Shown here: positions 1-8,773 of the stretch, piece after piece
Numbering within the stretch: the stretch's first letter is position 1
How the letters are laid out: every line of letters begins with the position of its first letter
DNA from: ChocPot-Mid sp043804925
GTDB taxonomy: Bacteria > Bacteroidota > Ignavibacteria > Kapaibacteriales > UBA2268
Length of the DNA: 40,100 nt
Assembly (NCBI GenBank): GCA_043804925.1
Contig: JAZDIP010000013.1
Location: 1 to 40,100, forward strand
Reading direction: 5' to 3'
Made by a program: the position numbers and the translations under genes
The notes under the pieces: generated by a model
The model's input: the letters and a program-made list of their open reading frames with translations, nothing else
Told to the model about the DNA's origin: nothing
Databases searched by the model: none

Positions 1-53
1 ATTAATTTTATATATAAATAAAAATTTAGAATTATAATATTAATCAGGGTAAT

Positions 54-1349
54 ATGAGTCAAAAAAAAGACAGAATAAGTGTACTAACTCTCGGTTGTAG
101 TAAAAATACAGTTGATTCGGAAAATATGCTTGGCGTATTCAAAGAAGCAGGATTCAATATATCAAAAGATTATAACAATACGGATTATCTCGTTATAAAC
201 ACATGCGGATTCATCAAAACGGCAAAAGAAGAAAGTATTCAGGTAATATTGGATGCCATTGAATCAAAAAAGAGAGGAGATTTAAAGAAAGTTATCGTAT
301 GCGGCTGTTTGGCTGAAAGATATATGGAAGTTTTAAAAAATCAAATTGATGATGTTGATTTATTTTCCGGATTAAACTCAGTTCGGGAAATCCTCCTCCA
401 CTTAAAACCGGATTTCAAAAAAGAGCTTACCGAAGAAAGAGTTTTACTAACACCTAAGCATTTTGCATACTTAAAAATATCGGAAGGATGCAACCATAAA
501 TGCTCTTTTTGTTCGATACCGTTGATTAGAGGTAAATACATTTCCCGGGCTGAAAATGATATAATCAATGAAGCGAAGTCTTTGGCTAAAAAAGGTGTCA
601 TAGAGTTAAATATCATCGCTCAGGACACAACATACTATGGAATTGATACTCAAGGAAAATCACAATTAGCCGGACTATTGAAAAAAACAAGTGATATTGA
701 AGGATTGAGTTGGATTAGATTGCTCTATACTTACCCCTTAAATTTCCCATACGAAATTTTGGATGTTATTAATGAACGGGCTAACATTTGTAAATATATT
801 GACATCCCTTTACAACATGTTTCTTCAGGTATATTAAAAGACATGAAAAGGAAAATGAATCATAAACAGACTTCGGAATTAGTAGATATAATCCGGGACA
901 AAGTAAAAAACGTTGCCATCAGGAGTACGTTTATCACCGGATTTCCCGGCGAAACAGATAAAGATTTTCAAATGCTTTACGACTTTATAAACGAGAAAAA
1001 ATTGGACAGGGTAGGAGTCTTCACATACTCCCACGAGGAAGGAACATCGGCTTTTGAATTAGGTGATTCTGTCCCCGAGGAAATTAAAAATCAGCGAAGG
1101 GATGAATTAATGAAGTTGCAAATGCAAATATCTCTCGAAAGAAACAGGAGTTTTATCGGTAAAGATGTTAAAGTTATCATTGATAATGTTGATAAAAGCA
1201 AGAACTATGTTGGTAGAACCGAACATGATGCTCCCGATGTCGACAATGCTGTCCTCGTAAAATCAAAAAAGAAATTAAATATCGGAGATTTTTATAATGT
1301 CAGGATTACGGATGCTTCCGAATATGACCTGATTGGGAAATTATTTTAA
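54..1349 (+). CDS. rimO: Ribosomal protein S12 methylthiotransferase RimO
   Basis: Radical-SAM enzyme that adds a methylthio group to an aspartate of ribosomal protein S12. The N-terminal MTTase domain carries its three cluster cysteines at C15 (LGCSKNTVDSE), C51 (NTCGF) and C85 (CGCLAERY). The radical-SAM CxxxCxxC is C146, C150, C153 in GCNHKCSFC. A TRAM-like domain fills about the last 60 residues. The length of 431 aa is normal for the family, and the SKNTVDSE motif favours RimO over MiaB. The ATG is preceded by an AGGGT ribosome binding site. It stands alone: the next gene on the strand starts over 200 bases on. RimO by family resemblance is near certain. Confidence 0.95.
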   Translation: MSQKKDRISVLTLGCSKNTVDSENMLGVFKEAGFNISKDYNNTDYLVINTCGFIKTAKEESIQVILDAIESKKRGDLKKVIVCGCLAERYMEVLKNQIDDVDLFSGLNSVREILLHLKPDFKKELTEERVLLTPKHFAYLKISEGCNHKCSFCSIPLIRGKYISRAENDIINEAKSLAKKGVIELNIIAQDTTYYGIDTQGKSQLAGLLKKTSDIEGLSWIRLLYTYPLNFPYEILDVINERANICKYIDIPLQHVSSGILKDMKRKMNHKQTSELVDIIRDKVKNVAIRSTFITGFPGETDKDFQMLYDFINEKKLDRVGVFTYSHEEGTSAFELGDSVPEEIKNQRRDELMKLQMQISLERNRSFIGKDVKVIIDNVDKSKNYVGRTEHDAPDVDNAVLVKSKKKLNIGDFYNVRITDASEYDLIGKLF

Positions 1350-1572
1350 AGTTTACTTCAATTATCACCATAACTAATTCTTTCTATTTTCTTAAGAATT
1401 CCTCACCCCTTTTTTTATTGACTTTTATTATATATAACAACATCCTTTGTTAAGAAAATTTAATTTTTAGCCGACTTATATAATTTGTTTTCTTTTTTTG
1501 CCAACTTTTTATTACTTTGAATATAATGAACTCATCAAAAATAAATTTTTATATTAAATTGAAAGGTACACA

Positions 1573-2451
1573 ATGGAAATTAAAAAAGTATTGGTTATCG
1601 GTGCAGGTACAATGGGCAACGGAATTGCTCACGTTTTCGCACAATGTGGCTATAATGTTATTCTTTGCGATGCATTTGAAAATGCTTTAAAAAAGGGTAT
1701 GACAACGATTGAAAAAAATCTTGGCAGGCAAGTAGCAAAAGAAAAATTAACTAAAGAGCAAGCCGATGAAATAATGAAGCGTATTAGCGGAACTTCCAAT
1801 TTCGAAGATGGAAAAGATGCCGACTTTGTTGTTGAAGCAGTTATCGAAAGCAAAGAGTTGAAGTACGAAATTTTCGGCAAACTCGATAAAATCGTCAGAC
1901 CTGAAGTAATAATAGCAAGCAATACATCAACAATTTCAATCACAGAAATCGCCGCAAAGACAAGCCGTCCCGATAAAATAATCGGAATGCACTTTATGAA
2001 TCCTGTCCCAATGATGAAATTGGTTGAAGTAATCCGTGGACTAGTTACAAGTGATGAAACTTATACAATCGTAAAAGAATTGTCCGAGAAATTAGGAAAA
2101 ATACCGGTTGTGGCAAATGATTATCCCGGATTTATAGCAAACAGAATTTTAATGCCCTTAATTAACGAAGCATGCTTCGCCGTTATGGAAGGTGTTGGCA
2201 CTATTGATGCAATTGATAATGTTGCAAAACTTGGATTGGCTCATCCGATGGGACCTCTTTTCCTTGCCGATTTAATCGGTTTGGATGTTACTCTTGCAAT
2301 TATGAAAGTATTGCATGAAGATATTGGCGACCCAAGATTCAGGCCTTGCCCTTTGTTGAAGAAAATGGTAGCTGCGGGTTATTATGGCAGAAAATCAGGT
2401 AAGGGCTTCTATGATTATTCGGGTGAAAATCCTGTTCCTGTGAAAATTTAA
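1573..2451 (+). CDS. hbd: 3-hydroxybutyryl-CoA (3-hydroxyacyl-CoA) dehydrogenase
   Basis: NAD-dependent oxidation of 3-hydroxyacyl-CoA to 3-ketoacyl-CoA, or the reverse, in the cytoplasm. The Rossmann nucleotide-binding motif GAGTMG is at residues 10-15. The catalytic set of the family is visible as S116 (SNTST), H140 and E152 (HFMNPVPMMKLVEV), and N190 (PGFIANR). The C-terminal helical domain is complete with the usual LGLAHPMGPL and YGRKSGKGFYDY signatures. At 292 aa it is a stand-alone short form, not fused to a hydratase. It is monocistronic here, so beta-oxidation, butyrate metabolism or amino-acid degradation cannot be told apart. The enoyl-CoA hydratase at 7.5-8.3 kb could act in the same chemistry. 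Confidence 0.93.
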   Translation: MEIKKVLVIGAGTMGNGIAHVFAQCGYNVILCDAFENALKKGMTTIEKNLGRQVAKEKLTKEQADEIMKRISGTSNFEDGKDADFVVEAVIESKELKYEIFGKLDKIVRPEVIIASNTSTISITEIAAKTSRPDKIIGMHFMNPVPMMKLVEVIRGLVTSDETYTIVKELSEKLGKIPVVANDYPGFIANRILMPLINEACFAVMEGVGTIDAIDNVAKLGLAHPMGPLFLADLIGLDVTLAIMKVLHEDIGDPRFRPCPLLKKMVAAGYYGRKSGKGFYDYSGENPVPVKI

Positions 2452-2636
2452 AAAATGACGGCTGTCAGTTGCCGGTTAACAGTTAATTAATATCTCAGTG
2501 ATTGAATGCAATTGATTTTTAGCTTGATAGACTTTTTGAGTGTAAGAAATTTTGTAAATTAATCTTACGGTTACCGTTTATTCAGTTTCCGTTAAAAAAG
2601 AAATATTATTCAGTATTAATTATAAATGGAGTAATG

Positions 2637-3338
2637 ATGAGAGGAAGTCAATCCCGGAAATTTGATTCCGATGACCCGGAAGTTCTTGCCGCATATCAGG
2701 CAGAAACCAATGGAGAGTATTTAGAGGCAATCGAGCATTATAAAATTGCCTTGGCTAAAAATCCTGATTTGGGAATTGTTTTTAAACATTGCGGTAATGT
2801 TTACTACAGAATCGGTATGCTCAAAGAAGCCGTCGAATACCTGGAAAAAGCAACGGAACTATTACCGAATTTCCCGACAGCTCACTATGAATTAGGTCTT
2901 GCATATTACCGCCAGGTAAGAATCAGGAAAGCTATTAACGAAATGAAGACCGTACTTCATATTGACCCGGATTTCCTTATGGCTAATTATTGGTTGGGTA
3001 TCCTGAATTATCATTACGGACACTTACGCGATGCAAAAAGACACTATAAAATTGTAACTGAAAAAAATCCCAATTTTACCATAGCTTATTTTCATTTGGG
3101 TAATACGAACTTAAGATTGGGATATTACGATGAAGCAATCGAGAATTTTAAAACCGTACTTGATAATAATGATGAAAGTCCTGCAACATTGACATTATTA
3201 GGTGATGCATATCTAAATCTTGACAGGAAAATCGAAGCCAGAAGAGCATATAAAAAAGCTTTAGAGTACGACCCTGACGACAGGAAAGCAATGCGTGGCT
3301 TAAAGCTACTCGACGATTTTGATGAAGTAAATTTTTGA
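2637..3338 (+). CDS. Tetratricopeptide repeat protein
   Basis: A 233-residue protein made almost wholly of TPR helix pairs, about six in a row from residue 14 to 225. Typical positions are visible, for example AHYELGLAYYR, AYFHLGNTNLRLGYYDEAI and ALEYDPDD. There is no signal peptide or membrane segment, so it is probably a cytoplasmic scaffold; the partner is unknown. There are two adjacent ATG codons (2634 and 2637). The GGAG at 2628-2631 lies only two bases from the first but five from the second, so 2637 is chosen. A possible promoter (CTTG at 2523, 20 bases, AAATTTTG at 2547) lies upstream. A terminator shared with the opposing gene follows. Confidence 0.85.
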   Translation: MRGSQSRKFDSDDPEVLAAYQAETNGEYLEAIEHYKIALAKNPDLGIVFKHCGNVYYRIGMLKEAVEYLEKATELLPNFPTAHYELGLAYYRQVRIRKAINEMKTVLHIDPDFLMANYWLGILNYHYGHLRDAKRHYKIVTEKNPNFTIAYFHLGNTNLRLGYYDEAIENFKTVLDNNDESPATLTLLGDAYLNLDRKIEARRAYKKALEYDPDDRKAMRGLKLLDDFDEVNF

Positions 3339-3380
3339 AATAATTTAAAGTTGAACATTTTAAAAATAAATTTATTCTCT

Positions 3381-3417
3381 AAAAAAAAGGGACACATTTT
3401 CGTGCCCCTTTTTTTGT
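3381..3417. terminator. Bidirectional intrinsic terminator
   Basis: An A-tract, a short stem (GGGACAC against GTGCCCC with one mismatch, loop ATTTTC) and a T-tract lie between the convergent TPR gene (+) and type IX-secreted gene (-). The A-tract and T-tract make it work in both directions. Confidence 0.75.
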
Positions 3418-3426
3418 AAAAATATC

Positions 3427-5325
3427 TTACTTCACAATAATCATTTTCATAGTTTTCTTATTTTTATCCATTGTTAATGTATAGTAATATATTCCTGAAG
3501 GAAAATTGTTGCTATTAATATCAAAATGGTGCACTCCTTTGGAAAAGAAACCTTTCGAGATTGTTTTAATTTCAATTCCGCTATTATTATGAAGCCGTAA
3601 GTCAATATATGAAGGATGAGCCAATTCAAGACTTATTGTTGTGTTATTTACGACAGGATTAGGATAATTATATAGTGATAAAATCCGATTTCCTAAATCA
3701 ATAACTCCTAAAATATTTGGTTCTCCATAATAGAACGTTTGTTTTTCGCTACTATCCCAACGGGAATTTTCCCAATTTAAATACAACTGAGAAATCATTC
3801 TGTCTTCAGTATCATAACCAAAAATATATTTTTCTGAATCAGTCCAAACGGAATCAATATATTTCTGAATCAGATGTTCAGTAGGATTACCTTGAATATT
3901 ATTTGTATAATAATTTTTTGTATCATTATTCCAAGTATATAACCAGGTGTAATAATCATCTTCAATTAAAAAACCGGATTCATCATAAAAATATTCTGAT
4001 TTTGTGGAATTTCTATACCAGTTATTCAATTCATTCCACTTTTCAGTAACAACAACTACCGGATTGTTATCCTCATTAAAGGTTGTACTTGTTTTTGTTG
4101 TATTTATCCATGTAGAAATACTATCAACATATTTTTGATTGGTAACAATTGAAATATTTTCAATATTGTCATAAGTATAGGTTGAACTGGCAGTATATTT
4201 CCATCCGTCATTATTACTCCATGAGTAATTATAATCAATGTGCTTTTTTCCGTCTTGGTAATAAGAATACTCATTTTTCTCCTGATTAGTCCAACTGCTT
4301 GAGTTTACTGAATAAGTTTGAGATTGTTCCTCTATTAATTTATTTGAATCGTCATAAGAATAGTTGATTCTCATATTGTCCTGCCATTGTTCATTGATAA
4401 ATCTTTGTGTAAGGTCCTTAAGCAAATTGTTTTGTTGGTCGTAAAAGTATAAGTTTTGGGTATTGGCTAACCATCCAACATTTTCGTTTTTCATAATTAT
4501 TATCATTATCAATTTACCATTTTCATCATAATCGAATGTTTGAGTATCCTGTAAAACCCAATCATTATTTTGCCACAAATAATTTGACAATTCTGATAAT
4601 CTATTATCTTCATATACATATACTATTTTACTATAATTAATTATATTATTTCCCCAATATGTTTTCGTAATAGTTTCAGTAAGATTATTTTCATCGTCGT
4701 ATATATAAACAATAAAAGCATTATTTCTCCAATTACCTTGTCCCCATCTTTTCGAAAATACAGTATCAATTATATTTGATTCATTGTGTTGATAAATATA
4801 ATATCTATTTTTTTCCCAGGTATTATTTCGCCATCTTTGACCAAGAGCAAATATTTTTTGACCTTCAGTATTAAATGTCGAACTTGTTCTGTAATTTTCG
4901 CTCCAAACACCATCATCAGAATTCCATGTAAAATATGTAGAATCAATGATATTATTATTCTCGTCCAGAGTATATTGATTTTTTGTAGAGAATTTTAGAG
5001 TATCATTAATTAAATCTTCGGTAATGTCTTCCAATAATTTTTTATTTTCATCATAGTAATATGTCCGTTTACCGGAAAAAACTAATTCTTCTCCACTCTT
5101 CTTAAAAATGTTAACTACATTTAAAATGCTATCTTCATCGTAGGTATAATAAAAACTACTTGAAACAACGAAAGCTTTTAAATCCCAAGTTAAAGTTTCT
5201 TTGGAATTCAATACTTCATTTTCAGAAAGTAATTTATTATTGTGAGTAAATTTCTCTTTTGAATAGCCGTTTATTGAAAAAACAACTGCAAGAAATATTA
5301 GAGCAAATAGTAAGTTTTTATGCAT
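3427..5325 (-). CDS. Type IX-secreted protein with tandem Trp/Tyr/Asp-rich repeats
   Basis: Probable large secreted or surface protein of 632 aa. ATG at 5325 is chosen over one ten codons upstream because GGTGGA lies just before it and a signal peptide (KNLLFALIFLAVVFSINGYS) then begins at once. The body is a long run of degenerate repeats of about 40-50 residues built around W..W/Y.YD..N (for example YIYDDENNLTETI, FDYDENGKLI, YSYDDSNKLIEEQ), reminiscent of Rhs/YD-type repeats but without Rhs core features. The last 85 residues are a type A sorting domain: YNYPNPVVN, a beta sandwich, then SGIYYYTL and a basic end (KKTMKMIIVK). It begins 54 bases after the biotin carrier gene, on the same strand. 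Function is unknown; adhesion or glycan binding is possible. Confidence 0.82.
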   Translation of the reverse strand: MHKNLLFALIFLAVVFSINGYSKEKFTHNNKLLSENEVLNSKETLTWDLKAFVVSSSFYYTYDEDSILNVVNIFKKSGEELVFSGKRTYYYDENKKLLEDITEDLINDTLKFSTKNQYTLDENNNIIDSTYFTWNSDDGVWSENYRTSSTFNTEGQKIFALGQRWRNNTWEKNRYYIYQHNESNIIDTVFSKRWGQGNWRNNAFIVYIYDDENNLTETITKTYWGNNIINYSKIVYVYEDNRLSELSNYLWQNNDWVLQDTQTFDYDENGKLIMIIIMKNENVGWLANTQNLYFYDQQNNLLKDLTQRFINEQWQDNMRINYSYDDSNKLIEEQSQTYSVNSSSWTNQEKNEYSYYQDGKKHIDYNYSWSNNDGWKYTASSTYTYDNIENISIVTNQKYVDSISTWINTTKTSTTFNEDNNPVVVVTEKWNELNNWYRNSTKSEYFYDESGFLIEDDYYTWLYTWNNDTKNYYTNNIQGNPTEHLIQKYIDSVWTDSEKYIFGYDTEDRMISQLYLNWENSRWDSSEKQTFYYGEPNILGVIDLGNRILSLYNYPNPVVNNTTISLELAHPSYIDLRLHNNSGIEIKTISKGFFSKGVHHFDINSNNFPSGIYYYTLTMDKNKKTMKMIIVK

Positions 5326-5379
5326 AAGTCCACCTATATTTATTTTTTTATTCAATTTGCATATTTATTTTAATTTTTT

Positions 5380-5892
5380 TTATTCATCTTTTTCAACGAC
5401 AATCAAAACTTTGTCAGCATCAACCTGCTCACCGGCTTGTGCATTTACCTCTGTAACCTTACCGTCTATTGCCGCATATAAAGTTGTTTCCATTTTCATT
5501 GCTTCAACTATAATCAACGCATCTCCCTCTGAAACTGTTTGACCATTTTCAACCAGAACTTTCACAATAGTTCCGGGCATTGGCGGAAGAACTGTTTGTT
5601 TATTTCCCGAGTCAATTCCATTATCATCGAAAGATTTCTCCTCTTCCTTTACTTTGTCAAATACAATGCAATCTCCATCACAATTGACAAATATGTGATT
5701 ATCGTCTTCTGCAGTATAGAATTTGAATAACTGTTCCTCTCCTTCAGAGTTTGGAATTGCTATTGAGAACATATTTGGCAGAGATGCTCCAATTTTAAAC
5801 AAGGAGTTTTTACCGTTAATTTTAGCTGAAATCTGCCCACCGGTATTATTTACATCAACATCAAAAGTATTATTTTCATATTTTAATTTCAT
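5380..5892 (-). CDS. Biotin carboxyl carrier protein with BT-like N-terminal domain
   Basis: Carries the biotin that shuttles carboxyl groups in an acyl-CoA carboxylase. The biotinyl lysine is K133 in VEAMKME, inside a standard biotinyl domain (residues about 100-168). Residues 1-85 form a beta-rich region (ISAKINGKNSLFKIG, HIFVNCDGDCIVFDK) like the BT domain that joins BC and BCCP parts in propionyl- and methylcrotonyl-CoA carboxylase alpha subunits. The start at 5892 follows GGAGAAAAT; the ATG at 5928 would overlap the upstream gene and lacks such a site. The biotin carboxylase gene ends 11 bases upstream, so they are surely co-transcribed. No carboxyltransferase beta subunit is in the window. 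Confidence 0.88.
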   Translation of the reverse strand: MKLKYENNTFDVDVNNTGGQISAKINGKNSLFKIGASLPNMFSIAIPNSEGEEQLFKFYTAEDDNHIFVNCDGDCIVFDKVKEEEKSFDDNGIDSGNKQTVLPPMPGTIVKVLVENGQTVSEGDALIIVEAMKMETTLYAAIDGKVTEVNAQAGEQVDADKVLIVVEKDE

Positions 5893-5903
5893 ATTTTCTC
5901 CAA

Positions 5904-7406
5904 TTATTTTGATGAACAAATTTCCCATCTACCAATTGATTCCCATGGTGTCGGTATTTTTCCGTTTCCATCTGAAAATGTAGTAATGGGTTTCTTGTTA
6001 TTTTGAGAATATACTGTTGCGGCTGTCAGAGCAGCATTTAATATGACATCAGGTCTGGGAACTTTTTGACTCATATTATTTTCTATAAAATTTGTGAAAG
6101 TATTGCCTTTGACAAATTCAGGATGCTCCAGACAATTAATCATAAATTTAATTGATGTTTTAACACCCAATATTATATTTTGTTTGAGTGCAAGAATAAT
6201 TCTTTGTCGTGCTTCTTCTCTGTCTTTGCCCCATGCAATCAGTTTTGCCAAAACAGGGTCATAAAAAACGGAGACCTTACTTCCCTGATAAATTCCGCAA
6301 TCATACCTGACACCCGGACCCGTCGGTTCTTTAAGGAAAAGTATGTTACCCGAAGACGGCATAAAATTATTATCAGCATCTTCTGCATAAATTCTACACT
6401 CAATTGCATGTCCTGACTGTTTTAAATCTTCTTGTTTAAATGGAATTTTGTCTCCATTTGCAATAGCTATTTGCAATTTGACAAGGTCAATTCCTGTAGT
6501 CATTTCAGTAACCGGATGTTCTACCTGAATTCTTGCATTAACTTCCAGAAAATAGAAATTTTTGTCTTTGTCAACAAGAAACTCAACTGTACCGACACTA
6601 TCGTAATTTGCAGCTTGAGCAACTTTAACAGCGGTTTCTCCCATTCTTTTTTGCAAATCAGCATCCATTACGGGTGATGGAGCTTCCTCGATTATTTTTT
6701 GGTGACGTCTTTGAATCGAGCATTCACGCTCAAATAGATAAATTACATTCCCATGACTGTCAGCGGCTATCTGAAATTCAACATGCCTTGGAGATTCAAT
6801 GTATTTTTCCAAATAAACTTCATCGCTTCCGAAAGCTGATTTAGACTCCCTCATAGCCGACTCGACAGCATCTTTCAGCTTTTCTTTTTGATGAACAACT
6901 CTCATTCCTTTTCCACCGCCACCGGCAGATGCTTTGATTAATACAGGAAATCCCATTTCATCCGCTGTTTTTTCAAAATCCTTGATTTCCAAAGAACTTG
7001 TTTTCATGCCAGGAATTACAGGTACACCGGACTTGAGCATTAATTGCCTTGATGCAACTTTTGAACCAAGCAGTTCCATAGGTTTAGGGTCAGGACCAAT
7101 AAAGATTAATCCTGAATCCCTGACTTTTTTATTAAATCCACTGTTTTCAGCTAAAAAGCCGTAACCGGGATGAATTGCATCACAACCTGTATCCTTTGCT
7201 GCTTTTATTACAGCATCCTGATTTAGATAAGACTGAAGTGCAGGAGCAGGCCCAATACATATTGATTCATCGGCAGATAAAACATGTAATGCTTCTGAGT
7301 CTGCTTCAGAATATACGGCTACAGTTCTTATACCCATTTCCTTACATGCTCTTATTATCCTGCATGCTATTTCACTTCTATTTGCTATTAAAACTTTTTT
7401 TATCAC
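5904..7406 (-). CDS. Biotin carboxylase subunit of an acyl-CoA carboxylase
   Basis: ATP-dependent carboxylation of biotin on the neighbouring carrier protein. Starts with the family signature KKVLIANRSEIACRI. The ATP-grasp glycine loop GGGGKGMR is at residues 162-169, followed by ECSIQRRHQKIIEEAPS and the active-site strand EVNARIQVEHPVTE. 500 aa is slightly longer than AccC (about 450) and lacks a fused biotinyl domain. The start is GTG, preceded by AAGGA; the nearby ATG at 7413 is out of frame. It lies between an enoyl-CoA hydratase and the biotin carrier on one strand, which suggests a catabolic carboxylase (3-methylcrotonyl- or propionyl-CoA), not fatty-acid synthesis, but acetyl-CoA carboxylase is not excluded. 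Confidence 0.92.
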   Translation of the reverse strand: MIKKVLIANRSEIACRIIRACKEMGIRTVAVYSEADSEALHVLSADESICIGPAPALQSYLNQDAVIKAAKDTGCDAIHPGYGFLAENSGFNKKVRDSGLIFIGPDPKPMELLGSKVASRQLMLKSGVPVIPGMKTSSLEIKDFEKTADEMGFPVLIKASAGGGGKGMRVVHQKEKLKDAVESAMRESKSAFGSDEVYLEKYIESPRHVEFQIAADSHGNVIYLFERECSIQRRHQKIIEEAPSPVMDADLQKRMGETAVKVAQAANYDSVGTVEFLVDKDKNFYFLEVNARIQVEHPVTEMTTGIDLVKLQIAIANGDKIPFKQEDLKQSGHAIECRIYAEDADNNFMPSSGNILFLKEPTGPGVRYDCGIYQGSKVSVFYDPVLAKLIAWGKDREEARQRIILALKQNIILGVKTSIKFMINCLEHPEFVKGNTFTNFIENNMSQKVPRPDVILNAALTAATVYSQNNKKPITTFSDGNGKIPTPWESIGRWEICSSK

Positions 7407-7483
7407 TTGCCATCCTTCTATATTTTCTTTTACAAATATTTAATCAATAGGGTATTATTTTGTATCAATTCATTTTTTCTTAA

Positions 7484-7506
7484 TCCCTTCTCCCTTTTCC
7501 TTTCTC
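7484..7506. repeat. Polypyrimidine repeat, copy 1
   Basis: A 23-base tract of C and T only, identical to 34539-34561, within a longer pyrimidine run (7484-7515) between the enoyl-CoA hydratase and biotin carboxylase genes. Related tracts lie at 17801-17822 and, inverted, at 8458-8486. Confidence 0.8.
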
Positions 7507-7536
7507 CCTTCTCCCATATTTTTCACTATTCATTAT

Positions 7537-8334
7537 CTATTTTGACCAGCTTGGTTTTCTTTTCTCAAGAAAAGCATTCATTCCTTCCTGACCTTCGGGA
7601 CTTAATCTCAAATTAGCAATTAACTCGGCAGTATAATTGTGTACCTCGTCAATTTTAATAATATGTCCAACTTTAAAAATCATCTCCTTTACGGATTTAA
7701 CTGCTTCCGGACCATTTTGCAAAATTAAATTCACTTTTTCATTTACTTTGTCATCAAGTAACTCTTTAGGAACAGCATAATTTATTAGATTCAATTCTTC
7801 TGCCCTTTTTGCTGTAATTCTTTCACCCGTTATAAAAAGTTCTCTTGCACGCGGTTCTCCTATTCTGCTCATCACAAAAGGGGAAATTGCAGCCGGAACT
7901 AAACCCAGCTTAACTTCACTTAATCCGAATTTTGCATTTTCATCTGCAATTAAAATATCGCAAACAGACATTAAACCAACACCCCCGCCAACGGCAGAGC
8001 CGTTAATTCTTGCTATTATAGGTTTTGGATGAGTAAAAATCAGATACATTAGGTTAGCTAATTTTAACGATTCTTCCAGATTTTGCTCAAATGAATAATT
8101 TACAACGCTTTTCATCCAATTCAAATCAGCACCCGCACAAAAAGATTTTCCATTGCCCGTTATGATTATTACCCTGACATCATTTTCATACTTTAATTTA
8201 TCAAAGGCATCATATAAATCATTAATTAAGATATTGTTAAAAGCATTATGAACATCAGGTCTGTTCAATGTAACTCTTGCAATTCGGTCTTTAATAGTAA
8301 CAATTATCGTCGAATAATTTGTATAATCACTCAT
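7537..8334 (-). CDS. Enoyl-CoA hydratase/isomerase family, methylglutaconyl-CoA hydratase-like
   Basis: Crotonase-fold enzyme hydrating an unsaturated acyl-CoA. Oxyanion-hole segments are visible at residues 63-71 (KSFCAGADL) and 111-120 (NGSAVGGGVG). The Glu in FGLSEVKLGLVPAAISP is the conserved active-site position. The combination HNAFN, ADLNWMK and LVPAAISPFV resembles LiuC/AUH-type 3-methylglutaconyl-CoA hydratases of leucine breakdown more than FadB-type hydratases. 265 aa is full length. It is the first gene of the minus-strand group with biotin carboxylase and biotin carrier, which fits a leucine or branched-acid pathway. The 130-base gap to the carboxylase holds a polypyrimidine repeat. 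The family is sure, the substrate inferred. Confidence 0.88.
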   Translation of the reverse strand: MSDYTNYSTIIVTIKDRIARVTLNRPDVHNAFNNILINDLYDAFDKLKYENDVRVIIITGNGKSFCAGADLNWMKSVVNYSFEQNLEESLKLANLMYLIFTHPKPIIARINGSAVGGGVGLMSVCDILIADENAKFGLSEVKLGLVPAAISPFVMSRIGEPRARELFITGERITAKRAEELNLINYAVPKELLDDKVNEKVNLILQNGPEAVKSVKEMIFKVGHIIKIDEVHNYTAELIANLRLSPEGQEGMNAFLEKRKPSWSK

Positions 8335-8507
8335 ATAGAATATTCTTAATTAAAATACATTAGTTCATATATATTAAAATAAAAACAAAATTGCTAATAG
8401 AAAAATTGTTATTTAAATATGTTTCTAAAAAGAAGTAAGCAGACGGCTGTCAGCAGAAGGGAAAAGGGAGAAAGGAGAAGGGAAAATGAATTTTGAATTT
8501 ATTTGTC

Positions 8508-8527
8508 ATTCCTGCGAAAGCAGGAAT
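8508..8527. repeat. Palindromic interspersed repeat (REP-like hairpin)
   Basis: Perfect 8-bp stem ATTCCTGC/GCAGGAAT closed by GAAA, a GNRA-type loop. Read as protein it gives VIPAKAGI, a hallmark of short interspersed repeats common in many bacterial genomes, so it is a repeat and not part of a gene. Confidence 0.75.
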
Positions 8528-8551
8528 CCATTACACTATTATTAATAAAAA

Positions 8552-8662
8552 ACTTTACAAACTTTATGAACTTTACAAATTTTATGAACTTTATGAACTT
8601 TATAACTTTATGAACTTTACAAACTTTATAAACTTTATAAACTTTACAAACTTTATGAACTT
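8552..8662. repeat. 9-bp minisatellite, about 12 copies
   Basis: Direct tandem array of ACTTTAYRA (units such as ACTTTACAA, ACTTTATGA, ACTTTATAA). One unit is 8 bp (8597-8604); the others are 9 bp. It ends with a partial unit. The 9-bp period leaves reading frames open, so the apparent small protein (LYE, LYK and NFT triplets) is an artefact. Confidence 0.9.
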
Positions 8663-8773
8663 AAAAAACTATATTACTGTCCAGCAATATAGTTTTATTT
8701 GATTCGTTATAGTAAAATAAGATTTGATATATAATGTCTAATTAGTAAATTTTTTATTGTTAAAGGAGAAAAA

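Larger units (their letters stand above)
8335..8773. other. Divergent spacer filled with repeats
   Basis: A 439-base gap between the minus-strand hydratase and the plus-strand thioredoxin. It holds a polypurine tract (8458-8486), a perfect hairpin (8508-8527) and a 9-bp minisatellite (8552-8662). The last 100 bases are AT-rich and should hold the trx promoter; a weak match is TTTG at 8698, 17 bases, AAGATTTG at 8719. No credible protein gene is present. Confidence 0.7.

Noticed and set aside
5893..5928. Upstream ATG at 5928 as start of the biotin carrier
   Set aside because: It would overlap the biotin carboxylase stop and lacks a ribosome binding site; GGAGAAAAT lies before the ATG at 5892.
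8552..8662. CRISPR array
   Set aside because: The units are 9 bp with no spacers; this is a minisatellite. No cas genes are present.
8493..8702. Open frame of 69 codons starting MNLFVIPAKAGIH
   Set aside because: It is a translation of a palindromic repeat followed by a 9-bp minisatellite; the open frame results from the repeat period.
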